A stretch of DNA of 64,000 nucleotides from contig CM075769.1 in the NCBI GenBank assembly GCA_037974665.1, positions 22,842,139 through 22,906,138 of the forward strand, in the 5' to 3' direction. Origin of the DNA: Ehretia macrophylla. Its lineage: Eukaryota; Streptophyta; Magnoliopsida; Boraginales; Ehretiaceae. A program made the translations under genes and the position numbers. The notes under the pieces are model-generated. The model had not been told where the DNA came from. It made no database searches and saw nothing but the letters and a program-made list of their open reading frames with translations. Shown here piece by piece: positions 30,105 to 41,303 of the stretch (position 1 is the stretch's first letter; the number at the start of each line of letters is the position of its first letter).

Positions 30105-32354
30105 TGTCACGACCCCATTTCTTTAATTATTATATTAGCCTCTGTTACCGCAAATTTGCCACCAAAATAATTACATTTAACTTACGTAACTTCAAAAATC
30201 TAGGATCGTAATGCCACGGGCTTAAGAAGATTATTCCTCTTAGGTTCGCTTAGGCACAATATACTAGCCCGAGCTCTAAACCAAACATCTAAGTTGAAAT
30301 TAACACAGTTACTTCACCCATTGATAACCTAATTCTACTAAAATGCATTATACAAACTTCATCACTAATAATTAAAATTACAACCATCGAATACATATTT
30401 GCAAGACCTAGATCATTCAAATTACATCATATAGGTTCAACTACTATATCTAGGCCTCAAACGAACAATAAACTAATTATTTACAACCCGCACATCCTAA
30501 AGAATAGTTATAATCCTTCAAGTATTCCAATTTACATAACACAATAATATAACATAAGAGAGCACATCATGACATCAAGTAGGATCACAAGAGGCAAAAG
30601 ATCCATCTCAACAAAGAACTGGAGCTTCCATCCTAGGGCAGGCTTAACTATACCTGAAATAGTAAAGAAAGAGGAAAGAGGAATGAGCTACAACTAGCTC
30701 AGCGAAGGATAAAGGTCATGGAAGGTTTTCGTAACATTTTCAACATTTAGAAAGCCCTTTTGAAAAACATGTCATGCATGAGTTGCAATTAAGTACAAGA
30801 ATTAATGAACAAGCAGTAACACATAACTCTACCCTCCGAGGTCCTCAAGGGCCCAAGCAAAAGTAGGTTTACCATATATCAAAGGATACTGTTTTTTCTT
30901 TGTAGTTGCTGTAGACGGTCGGCCTTGATTCAGTCTTCATCCATTTTTCCCAACTCCAAACATTAGGTGATATCCGGATAATCACCGGGGACCATGGTAG
31001 TCGAGACCGACTGGTAGCCTGATGCTACCCAGAGGAAACGAACGCCACCATGCCCATAATTGTGGTTGCAACAGTCACGCATATACATAACTCAAATGTA
31101 TTTACAACTATCAATAGCACAATAAATATTCGTATAAACAATTTGCTCATAATCACATTTAGTATTAGCACATAATAACAAGAACTTGCAAGTTTGTTAC
31201 TCAAACAACAACACCTTCCAATAGCATACACTAATTACACCAAGCAACTTCAACGCTTATGCAAGAGTCTAACTTAGGAGGTAAATTATTTTGGTCTAGA
31301 ATCGAAGCTTATTGAATGTAGATAGTTCTAGAATCAAACAGAACTCAATTCGGAGTTGAATTGAGTAAGATATGGCCTTTAGAAAAATGTTGCGCAAATC
31401 TGTCAAACATCCGGGCGTTATATCCTTCATCTGGTTGCCCGGATGAAGCAAGTAACGCCCGGATTGGCATTCTCTGCCGGGTGTTGTGGCTTCTATCAGG
31501 TCAACCAAATAGAGGCTATAACGTCTGGATAGCTGAACGAGAAAAACACAACTTCTACAATAATTATCTATACAACAACCCATTCTCCTACCAACATTCA
31601 AGCAAGTTTAAAGTGGCTATTAGACTTCATTCAAGAGTTCAAACTCAATCAAAACCACCCCACATCAATAATCAACAAACACCCAACATGAAATTCCAAT
31701 TCCTAGATCTACAACACATAAAATACTCAATCTGCTCATCCAAGTTTAGATATGCAAGCTATAACAATATTAATACATATATATAATCACAATCATGCTC
31801 AACATAGCTTTGAAAAATTTTAAGAAAACAACCCTCACCTCTATTGTGCAAGAAAATGTTATCTCGAGGTTGTAGGATGCAAGGACAAGCTCGAAAATGG
31901 CTAGAACTGGCTTGACAAAGCTTCTTCTCCTACTTCTTCTTCTCTTCTCTTTTCTCTTTTTCTTTTCTCAATCGTGTAGTTTAGTGTGTGTGTGCTGCAT
32001 TTTTGTATGTGTGCAGAGTGTAGTGTGTGTGTTTTATTAGGTAGGATATTTTTCATTTAACGCAATTGACCACCCTACCCCTCTAACTAAGTATTATCTA
32101 TTTGTTTGCCATTCTAGTTACTTGCTAACTATTTAGTTGCTAGTCTTAACTGATTAATGTTTAATTAAATTCCTACAATACCTAAGGCACTTAATTGCAT
32201 GCTAACCAATGCAGATACATGTCAAATGAGGTCAACGCACAAAAACGATGTAAATGCACATTAATTGATATAAATGCATATTAAATGATGCAAAGTTATA
32301 TGGAATGCTATAAAATGCATATGGCTCTATACTAGTTCGGTACGAGGTCTCACA
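30105..32354 (-). mobile_element. Solo LTR (2.25 kb) with perfect target duplication
   Basis: The plus-strand edges are TGTCACGACCCC and GAGGTCTCACA, flanked on both sides by TTCAG. On the minus strand the LTR ends GGGGTCGTGACA, like the CGTTACA ends of the other long LTRs in this window. It contains no gag-pol coding. Short ORFs at 31025-31786 have no recognisable product. Probably a solo LTR of a chromovirus (Tekay/Del-like) family, judged by its length and ends. Confidence 0.88.
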
Positions 32355-34632
32355 TTCAGTGTTTTGAGTCTGATTACGCGTTAGATTCGGCCAAAATCTT
32401 TCTCTTTAGGCTTTATTCTTCCACCGGTTCCTGTGTTTTCTCGTTCTCAGCTTTTCGATTTGCAATTTGGATCATTTCGGGTTCTGATTCTTTACTTTTT
32501 GGTATCATCCTACATTGCATCAAAAGTATATAAGTGTTGCATGTATTCCTAAGTTAAGATACAAATGTAGTACAAATACAGTGGTTTGAGTACTGCAAAT
32601 ACAGTCACATCAACATCCCTAAACCTAAACATTGTTTGTCCTCAAGCAAGACTGTCTTTAAAATAGATTCGAAAGTGAAATCAAATAAAAGTTTTTACAA
32701 GTAAAAAACAGATGAAAAGAATATATCTTAACCTTTTTGTCAAAATTCTTTCAACATGAAACATGAGAAGTGTAATTCATTATCTTTAACCAATTCATCA
32801 GTTAATGATAAACATGATAAGAGAATCTTTACATAGTTTTCACAAATAGATACTCTTCTTGGAAATTGACTATTGATTGCTTAGGAATATATATTTAGAA
32901 GTAAACTAAGCACTTTAAGTTCAATCAAATCTCCAACTTTCAGGACCTGCAAACATATTAGACTTTGATATTCTTGCCTTATTTGCAATCAAACTCTTGA
33001 TCATGCCTTAACCCTTTTTATATTTACCAAAAAAAATAAAAGTACAACTTACTACTATCTCTTGTTTAGTGTTTAGTTTCTTTTGCTTTCTGAATATCCC
33101 ATATAATGGGCTTTAAGACCAACAATCCCCAGCCAGATGGCTGAAGTTGCCAGGTTTTAAAGGGACCCCAATGTCCCTTAGTCACCTGAGATATCAAGGC
33201 TCGAAACCTTATACTATAACACATATCCCAAATTACAATGTCTAGGATAGTGGTGCTTTAGAGATTTACAACATATTTACAAGATAATTCTATCAAAGGT
33301 AAAGGTATGTATAATTAATTTTTTTTCATACCATATACAGACATGATAGAGTAACACAACAATATGTACAGACATGACATAAGGGTTCAGGTTTCAATCA
33401 CAAGAAGTTCTCATAACAAACGGTAATCCTATCTCAATTATTTCATAATCACATTCCCATCAATTGAAGAAAAGAAGAACATCTAAGTTTACTCATGAAT
33501 ATAGTAACCCAATGTTTTTCTTTAAGAGTTTCCTCAGAGTTTTTCACAGTACATAGCTAACAACACAGGTTCTCAAATCATCTAAATCATCTTCCTTTAA
33601 ACAAGTAAGGTAGCAAAATACTTTTTTCTCATGAACAAAAATGGTATATTTCTTGTATATTTTGAAAAATGTTATCATGAAATATATGCACCCCCACACA
33701 GAAACTTTGCTTGTCATCAAGCAAATAGCAATGTAAGACAATGAGAGTGTAATATGCAAGTAATAGTACAATTACAAATGCTACATCCCCAAACCTATGG
33801 TTTGCTTACTATACAACGCATGTTGATCAGGTTTAAAAGAGAAATATAGTAAAGAAAGATATCACCTGATGTGAAGCATTTCTATGTTGATGTCATGATT
33901 GTGTCTACTCATCTTTAACAAAAATGAATCATTCTGCACTTATTGAAGATTAGTAGACAAAACAATATAAGATTAACATCAACACAACAAAAATGGTTAA
34001 TTAATCTATACAAAATAGTATAAGGGGGAGATCAAGAAGAGTTATGGTCAAGAACAATAACTAATATACTAAGCAAATAATTAAACTACTCAAACCATTT
34101 AGACTCTTTTATAGGGTTCTAGAGGTGATTCAAAAACTACTTGCAATACTAGTTCTTCCAAAGGTTTCTGCGCTCACGACATCTAGTGTTTTCCTTCGGC
34201 ACACTAAAGGCCAAAGCCAATTCCATAGGGTCAAGGATAGAATAGTTGGGTTTTACATTACAGACGTTACGTCAGGTATATGCTCACACTCCTAACTACC
34301 TTGTCAAGTAATGCCCAACAGACCCAAATTACATTAACCTGGTGGAGTAGCTCACACTATAAGACAGAGTTGCACAATTAAGCCAACCGTACATAGAAAC
34401 GTACAGTGACAACTAGTAATATAGCAATGGTACCTTTATGAATGTTCCTCAAGGTTAAAACACAAACTACTTAAAGCTGGAGAAAGATTCACAGAGTACA
34501 TGTAAATGACAGAAATTAAACACACATTAAAGCATTAAAAAATACACTAGGTTGCCTCCTAGTAGTACTAAGTTTATCGTCTTCAGCCAAATAGTTGTGC
34601 TAAGTTTAATCCCATCAGCTTGGCAAAATCCT
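32355..34632 (-). mobile_element. Ty3-gypsy non-coding remnant, part 2
   Basis: About 2.3 kb between the solo LTR and the integrase fragment, with no gene. Blocks such as TTGTCCTCAAGCAAGAC (about 32636) and TTGCTTGTCATCAAGC (about 33706) resemble the spacer downstream of integrase in Athila/Tat-type elements. The rest is AT-rich and unassigned. Confidence 0.45.
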
Positions 34633-35400
34633 TTATGGAAAGTAGTCAGGGTCCCCAAGTTCAATAGATTCCACTTCATGAAGGATCGCCTTCGGATTGA
34701 GTGTATGCTTTAATCGTTTCCCATTGACTGTGAGGATACGCCCATCTGTGGGGTGCTTAATCTTGATAGCTCCAGAAGGATATACTTCAAGCACCTCATA
34801 GGGTCCATTCCACTTAGTTCTTAATTTTCCTGGGAAGAACTTCAGTCTGGAGTTAAACAACCAAACTTTATCAGAAGTAGATAAGGTTTTTCTTAGAATC
34901 GATCTATCGTGCAACTTCTTCATTCTCTCTTTATAGAGTTTGGAATTCTCATAAGCTTTGAAACGAAGCTCTTCCAATTCACTCAACACCAATTTTTTAC
35001 CTTCACCGGCTTGTTGCATATTGAAGTTCAGGGCCTTAATAGCCCAATAAGCTTTATGCTCAAGTTCAACAGGAAGATGGCAAACTTTACCGTATACTAA
35101 TCTATACGGGGGACATGCCGATGGGGGTCTTAAATACAGTACGGTCGGCCCACAATGTATCGTGTAGATGACTTGGCCAATATTTTCGATCAGGCCTAAC
35201 CGTTTTCTAAAGAATTAACTTGATCTCCCGGTTCGACACTTCTACTTGTCCACTTGTTTATCATTGGTAAGACATTGCAATCTTGTGGCGGATAGAGTAT
35301 TTTTTCAGTAAGGCCTCAAGTGTCCTGTGAGGGAAATGGTGTCTACCGTCACTTAGAAGTACACGTGGTACCCCAAAACAAGAAAAGATGTTCTCTTTAC
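34633..35400 (-). pseudogene. Ty3-gypsy (Athila/Tat-type) integrase C-terminal fragment
   Basis: On the minus strand from right to left: FSCFGVPRVLLSDG (second core Asp), TSGQVEVSNREIK (catalytic Glu) followed by a stop, [29 protein letters not shown], and then an open stretch [11 protein letters not shown]...[25 protein letters not shown]. The motifs [16 protein letters not shown] and FPGKLRSKW are typical of the Athila/Tat lineage. At least one stop and several frame shifts interrupt the catalytic part. The coding is cut near 35400, where a long LTR begins. Confidence 0.82.
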
Positions 35401-38400
35401 TTTAGTAAATAATAAATGAGCATTCAAATTATTTTCATCATAGACTTTTTAGGAAAACTTGCATTTGAAGAATTTTCTATTAAATTGAGCCCGGACTAAA
35501 AATTTTATTATCTTATTTCCTGAATTCATATTTTTCTATTATTACTTAACTTATAATTAGCCTACGTTCACAAAAATTATATTCATTGCATATGTGACAA
35601 GTGATTTGCAAAAATATCTTGATATTATATGAATAGTAAAACTATGTACTATTTTGGGCTTAAAGAAGTTTTCTTGCATTTATTCTAATACACCTAAGCT
35701 CAAACCCTTTTTAACCCACAACCCAAACCCAATATCCAACCCATCAACCCATATAATCATCCTACACATATATATATTAAACAAAACACAAAAAATACAA
35801 AAAAAATGCTCAAATAAGCCATAAAAGGCCAAAAATCGGCCAAAAAACCCTATTACTGGAATAGTACTTTTCTTGCCAATTTTGCTCAATTTGATCTTCC
35901 AAGCTTGTTCCAAGTATTTCAAACCATCAAAACACTTCATCTTTGCTTGTTCTACACACTTGGGTGAGGGATTTCATGTTGTTTTATGCATTTGAATAAT
36001 TGTTGCCTAACTTTAATTTCTTGCAAATATTCATAGAATGTTATTTAATTCCTTTTGATGCTTCAAATACCTTCTATGTTGATAGTAGAACATGTTTCTA
36101 TAGTGTTTTTAGCAAAGTTTATGGTTAAAATTGAAGATTGCAATTTGTTGAAGATGATGAATAGTGAATTTTGAGGGTTTTGTGCAATGTTGCTTATAAG
36201 CTTAATTTGATGCTATATTTAGGTGCTTTAGGTGCTAATTAACGTATATTAATGATTATATAAGGTTAGTTTACTCAGGACTTAAATAAAATGCAAAATT
36301 AGCTCACTTTATAAAGGGGTTTTGGGTCAAACATAAATCCGGGTGAATTTGATTGATACATTTGGTGTTTATAGGGTAAGGAGATGCTAAATGAATAGTT
36401 ATGACACTTAATTGAACACCGGTTAATATACTTGTAGTGTAAATGCATAAAGGAAAAATCAGGCAATTCATGGTAAACAAGGTTTAATGAGTGAACTCGA
36501 GGGTTCTTAGGGTGCCATAAATTGTAGTTAGAAGTATGGAATAGCTCGCTTGTGAATCTAGAACCTTGACCTTCGGTTTGGAGCTAATTAGTCTAAGTTA
36601 ACAAAGGGGTTTTGCGTAAAAGGGTTAACCGTGTGTAATTGAATGATAGAATTGGTACCTACTGGGCATGGAAGTACTTTTGGTACTTATGTGGCATTGA
36701 GTTGAGGGGCGGTTTGGGTAGCTATAGTTCAAAGTGACTCGGGGCCTTCCCGAGCTTTTGTCTCAAAAATGGGGTTTTAATGCTTGAATAGGTGTCATTT
36801 AGTGACCTTAATGATGTAGGATAGTTGGGCTATGGAAATGTACCTTATGTTTCTTGCGAGCATGAAATTTGAGTTGGTGGTCAAAGGGGTTAAATGATTA
36901 AGGTTGGGATTCGTGTTGTAATTGTGTAAATGCTACTTTACATGTTTTGTAAAGCTTATGGAATGATTGGATCGTGGGTTGTGTGGCTTTGGTTTGGTAT
37001 AAGCTTGAATTGGGCTAAAGGGGCTACTTGGAGTTTAATGTTGACTTGGGTTAAAGTGTGACTTCACGTGGTTGAGGGGTATCATAAGGAGTTTGGAAGT
37101 GATCAGTGTGGTTGAGTTGTGAATTGAAATACCTTAGCTGTTGATGTGTTGCTTGTATGAGATCTTTATATTGAAATCTAATGTTATATTACTACTTGTC
37201 ATAAAGTATTTAGCTGTATTGTGTGAACAAAATTGTAAATGTATTGTGGAATACTAGTTTTGGCATGAGAGAAGGTTAGAGTTCGTGGTCTATCGAGGTG
37301 AGGGTTGCATCATACTTGGCATCTTAATTAAGTTATTGTTTTTCATTATAGTGGTTATTGTGTAGTTAATGAGTTACTTTTTTTAACTTTAATTGTATTG
37401 TTTTTGTGCTCGTTATATGCCATCTAGAAAGTATTATTTGTTATATAGTTATAATTGCTTATAATTCATTAATTTATGAGGGCGATCTACTTTGTTGTTC
37501 CTTATTTATTATTTTGCTTCATATCGCTTCCTATTATTGTCATATTGTCATTGTCTTTAAAGGTATTGCATAGTGGTTGCGCAACCATAGTGTCAGGGGC
37601 GGATGTATTGGATATCGGCTGGGTAGTAGTGGGCTTGCCAGTGGATATTCGATCTCCGTGCTCGAGTCCCTCACTCGCCTGGTCCGGAGATTGTCAGGGG
37701 GTGTTGGGTCGTAGGATTTTGGGGGTACATCCGGAGTACATCCACTGGAGTATTTGGGGTTTATACCGGCACAGTGATCGAGATTCGTGGATTGTAGTTC
37801 GAGAATCGAAGAATTGGGTGATAAGGGTTATCGATTGTATCCTTTTTAAATGTGGTAATTAATTGTTTTCTATTGTTTATTGCTTATTGTTATTAATGTT
37901 TGATGTTCCAATGTTGCATTGCACGAATCCCCTTATAAATGTTTCCTGTAACTGTTCCCCTCCCTCACTGAGTATACATTATTTGTATACTCACTCCTCA
38001 TCATGAATCTTTCAAGTTATAGCCAAAGAAAGTGAAGTTCATGTTTCATGATAGTTCATGCTTGTAAGGATGCATAACGTGTTATGTAGCGTGGATTGTA
38101 AAATGTTGGAAAGATGTTCTTTTTATGAGGTGTATGTATTCAAAGTATAAGTAATGTATTTCAAGTTAATTAGATCATTAGGGTAGTTTGATTTCATAGC
38201 TTATGTAATAGGATAGCGTAGTTTATATTCAATGCATGTATGTAGTTATTTTAAGGAAGAGTAGGTTAATCTTTGTATTCGAAAATGTACATTTGATTGT
38301 GAACTTTTGTTACGAACCAAGGCTCGGATGGCCTTGAGAAGTTGTTATATGTTTGGACACGGTACTTGTTCATTTATATATTGTGTGTTAGTAAACTGTT

Positions 38401-38520
38401 TGTCCTATAAACAGGGAAAACTCCGTCCGTTTTTCCTAAATTTTTTGATCGGGTTAGAATTGGGTTGAGAATAGCATGGCTAATACAGTCTCCGGTCTCG
38501 TGAGAGATCGGGGCGTTACA
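35401..38520 (+). mobile_element. Long LTR, 3' end clear and 5' end uncertain
   Basis: The right edge AGAGATCGGGGCGTTACA at 38520, and the 600 bp before it, correspond to the end of the solo LTR at 21781-24121 (CTCACTGAG near 37970, then CAGGGAAAACT near 38412). The left part around 35480-35700 resembles 63115-63380 of the LTR at the window end (GCCCGG...AAAAATT and TTTCTTGCATTTTATT-like blocks). The left edge is set only by loss of integrase homology near 35400. No target duplication was found. Short ORFs inside (for example 37476-37862) are not recognisable. Confidence 0.65.
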
Positions 38521-38589
38521 CACTTGGCCCACATACCGAGTAGGCTTCGTTAGATGAGTTGGACCATGTCCATAAAAGTAAATAGATTT

Positions 38590-39074
38590 GGGCTCTATTT
38601 GTTTGTCGTAAAATAACTTGTTGGGGGAAAATGTTTTCCTGAAAAATAGAATATTGTAAAATATTTTTTGGTGTTTGGATGTACAGTGAAAAATATTTTT
38701 CGACATAAGATTTTATAAAAAATATACACAAAAAATATATACGTTAACCGTAAGGGTGGTGGGTAGGGTAGGGGTAAGGGTAGGAGATGGGAATGGGGGT
38801 GGGGTAGGTGGGCCAAGGGAGGGGGTGGGTAGAGTAGGGGTAGGGGTGGGGGATGGGTGGTGAGGTAGGGGGTGGGTGGGGTGGTGGTGAAGTGAGTGAG
38901 TTTCGGAAAATGTTTTCTTCTCCCAAAGGACAAGAAAATATTTTCCACTCTTTTGAACTAAATTTTTCCTTGGCCGAAAAATATTTTTCAGTTGACCAAA
39001 TTTTTCATGTTACCAAACATCAAAAAATTTGAAAAATATTTTTCAAGAATATTTTACCGCAAAAAAACGGAGCC
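38590..39074. mobile_element. MITE-like element with a G-rich core
   Basis: The left end GGGCTCTATTTGTTTGTCGTA and the complement of the right end GGCTCCGTTTTTTTGCGGTA are similar. Both are followed by AAAATA and repeated GAAAAATATTTTTC motifs, so inverted termini of at least 30 bp are present. The middle (38753-38893) is strongly G-rich on the plus strand. There is no coding; the proline-rich minus-strand reading is an artefact of composition. The target duplication is not clear. Confidence 0.6.
38753..38893 (+). repeat. G-rich minisatellite with many G3-G5 runs
   Basis: About 140 bp built from variations of GGGTAGGG, GGGGTAGG and GGGTGGG, with well over ten runs of three or more G on the plus strand. 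The opposite strand is C-rich. This composition stands out in an AT-rich window and fits the pattern for G-quadruplex formation. Confidence 0.75.
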
Positions 39075-39591
39075 TTGGATGAAAAATAGATTTCAGCAAC
39101 TACAACGTACTGTTACATTGTGGAATGGAGGAAAATGCAATAGGATTAGGGTGATTAAGTGAAGCCGAAGTTGCTTTATTGCGAAATGGATAAATTGTAG
39201 CATTAGTTGATGAGATTATGTTTTGTGTATTAGGGTTCACTAGTTAAGTATATGTTTCTGGCTATGAGAAGTCATTACATTAATTCTAGATGCTGGACCA
39301 TAAGTATAAAAAATTATTCCAATTTTTGTAAATTTGAATGTGTTATATATGTATATATAATAAATTAATAATTAAGTTTGAACTTCGATTTTGTAAAGTC
39401 TGTAATTAAACATATTGAATTATAAATTTTTTAAAAATACAAAACCATAACAAATATCATATTAATTTCACAAATTTTATGACTTAATTGTATATCCATC
39501 ATTTGGATTAAACTCCATCCTACACAGGAGTTGAGTCTAGATAAGGTAAATGGCATTCCAGTTTGGAGGTCAGTCCTATAAATCTTATTGA
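39075..39591. other. AT-rich spacer
   Basis: No gene or repeat is recognised. It is bounded by the MITE-like element on the left and the start of the hAT element on the right. Confidence 0.4.
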
Positions 39592-39710
39592 CAGAGCCGG
39601 CCCAAGATAAGGGCACCTTGGGCCTGTGCCCAAGGCCCCCCTTAGCCCAGGGGCCCTAATTTTTTTAAAAAATAAAAAATAAATAAGGTAATGAAGACCT
39701 TAGGCCAAAT

Positions 39711-39813
39711 GGCCAGCAAACAACAATTAAAAGAAGTTTTATCTATTGAAGGCCCAACGGCCAGCAAGCAACAACTTCGAATAGGACTGTTCATATCCTC
39801 TTCTTTTTTTAAA

Positions 39814-39898
<85 letters not shown>

Positions 39899-40033
39899 AA
39901 AAAGAAGAGGATATGAACAGTCCTATATATATATATATATAAAGTAAAGCTCTAGTATATATATAATTTATTTCCTCATTTTTTACACACTTTTTCTCAT
40001 TTTTTACACACTTCAACGGCCAGCAAGCAACAA
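39711..40033. repeat. Three copies of GGCCAGCAAGCAACAA near the hAT left end
   Basis: Copies at 39711-39726 (one base different), 39759-39774 and 40018-40033. Each is preceded by CCAAAT or CAAC sequence. hAT transposases bind short subterminal repeats, so these are candidates for binding sites. Confidence 0.65.
39781..39926. repeat. Inverted repeat flanking a (TA)n microsatellite
   Basis: The left arm starts at 39781 with ATAGGACTGTTCATATCCTC and the right arm ends at 39926 with its complement. The match is perfect over about 28 bp. Between them lie (TA)n from about 39822 to 39882 and a T run. The right arm is followed by another short (AT)n. This could form a large hairpin or cruciform. Confidence 0.8.
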
Positions 40034-40244
40034 CCTCATTTGAAGAGTATTGAAGCACTTGTTTTTACTTGCAAGTTTGTCTAGGTTATATCTTTCTTTC
40101 ATACTCTCAATTCTTATTTTTTATTAATTGTTCTTATATGCAATAGTTTAGTTTTTCTTTTTTTCACTACAATTGTTGTGTTATTTTTAATATTGAATTT
40201 ATTATAAATTTTTTGATTTTTGTTGTACCTAAATTGAAGCAAGT

Positions 40245-41303
40245 ATGTCTAGTAGGAAATATCCATCGGGTTATGAAAAACTTAAGAAAAAAAGGAGAAT
40301 AGAAATTTTAATTAAATCTCAAATAGGAGTTTTAGAAAAGTTTATTACCACTAACAAAATAGATGAAAATAACTCAAGTAAAGAAACTAATGAACTATCA
40401 AATTTAAATAATTTAGGAGACCATGAAGTCATGGTAGAAAAAGACACAGAAAATTGTAATAATAAAATGTGTGATAATGTGATGGTTGATGAAGAATGTC
40501 AAGAAAATAATGAAGAGAACATGGAAACTAGAAATCTTAAAGATGATTTAGATTGTATTTATGATCCGGGAAGATGAGAAAATCTTAATAATAAATTAAT
40601 AGACTTATTAGTAGAAAATGGTCCAATAAGAGTAAATGATATAAATTTTCCAAAAGATGAAACTTGTAGACACTTTTCTACTTCTCATTATATAAGAAAA
40701 TTGTCAAATGGAGAAAAACAAGATAGAAGATGGTTAGTGTATTCAAAAGATTTTGATAAAGTATATTGTTTTTGTTGTAAAATGTTTGGTAAAAAATCTA
40801 CTATGATAAGCCAATTGGGTTACGAAAGAACTAAAGATTGGAAACATCTAAGTGCTAGGCTGAAGAGTCATGAAACAAGTAATGAACATATAGTTAACAT
40901 GAGTGCTTGGTTTGATTTAGAATCGAGATTATTAAAGAACAAAACAATTGATAAAGATGCTCAAGAAAGACTTAATAAAGAGAAAGAACATTGGAGAAAT
41001 GTCCTAAAAAGAATAATTGCTCTTATAAAAAGTTTAGCTAAAAATAATTTGCCATTTCGTGGGGATAATGAGAAAATTTTTCAAGAAAATAAGGGAATTT
41101 TTTTAAGCTTTATTGAGATGATTATTGAATTTGATCCAATAATAAAAGAACATGTTCGGTGTATTCAAAATGGTGAAATTCATAAACATTATTTAGGACA
41201 TAATATTCAAAATGAGTTAATACAAGTGTTGGCACATAAAGTAAAAAGTTTCATTTTAAAAAATATTAAAGAAGCAAAATACTATTCAATTATACTTGAT
41301 TGT
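40245..41303 (+). pseudogene. hAT transposase, N-terminal part (TTF-type zinc finger)
   Basis: Starts MSSRKYPSGYEKLKKKRR, the usual N-terminus of the plant TTF-type zinc-finger/hAT-dimerisation (ZMYM1-like) proteins. A TGA at 40575-40577 after DPGR replaces a Trp in the family pattern. Reading then continues openly through FPKDETCRHFSTSHY, the Cys/His zinc finger around FCCKMFGKK and HETSNEH, then LGHNIQNELIQVLA, to YYSIILDC at 41303, which carries the first catalytic Asp. The frame is cut there by the gypsy insertion and continues at 51036. The TTCC-poor, A-rich codon use is normal for this family. Confidence 0.88.
41299..41303. repeat. Target-site duplication ATTGT (left copy)
   Basis: ATTGT precedes TGTAACGCCCC and is repeated at 51031-51035 after the TTTCACA end of the second LTR. 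The duplicated bases are part of the hAT transposase codons for the LDC motif. Confidence 0.92.

Noticed and set aside
31361..31786. 141-residue plus-strand frame in the solo LTR
   Set aside because: Inside a TG...CA solo LTR, low-complexity Asn/Gln/Ser composition, no family match.
37476..37862. 128-residue plus-strand frame inside a long LTR
   Set aside because: Lies within LTR sequence, has no recognisable domain, and a related LTR (21781-24121) carries a different, broken frame there.
38385..38402. TSD CACTT for the LTR ending at 38520
   Set aside because: CACTT follows the right edge, but no copy precedes a convincing TG start near 35400.
38595..38948. Proline-rich minus-strand open frames
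   Set aside because: Generated by the C-rich complement of the G-rich minisatellite; no start context or conserved sequence.
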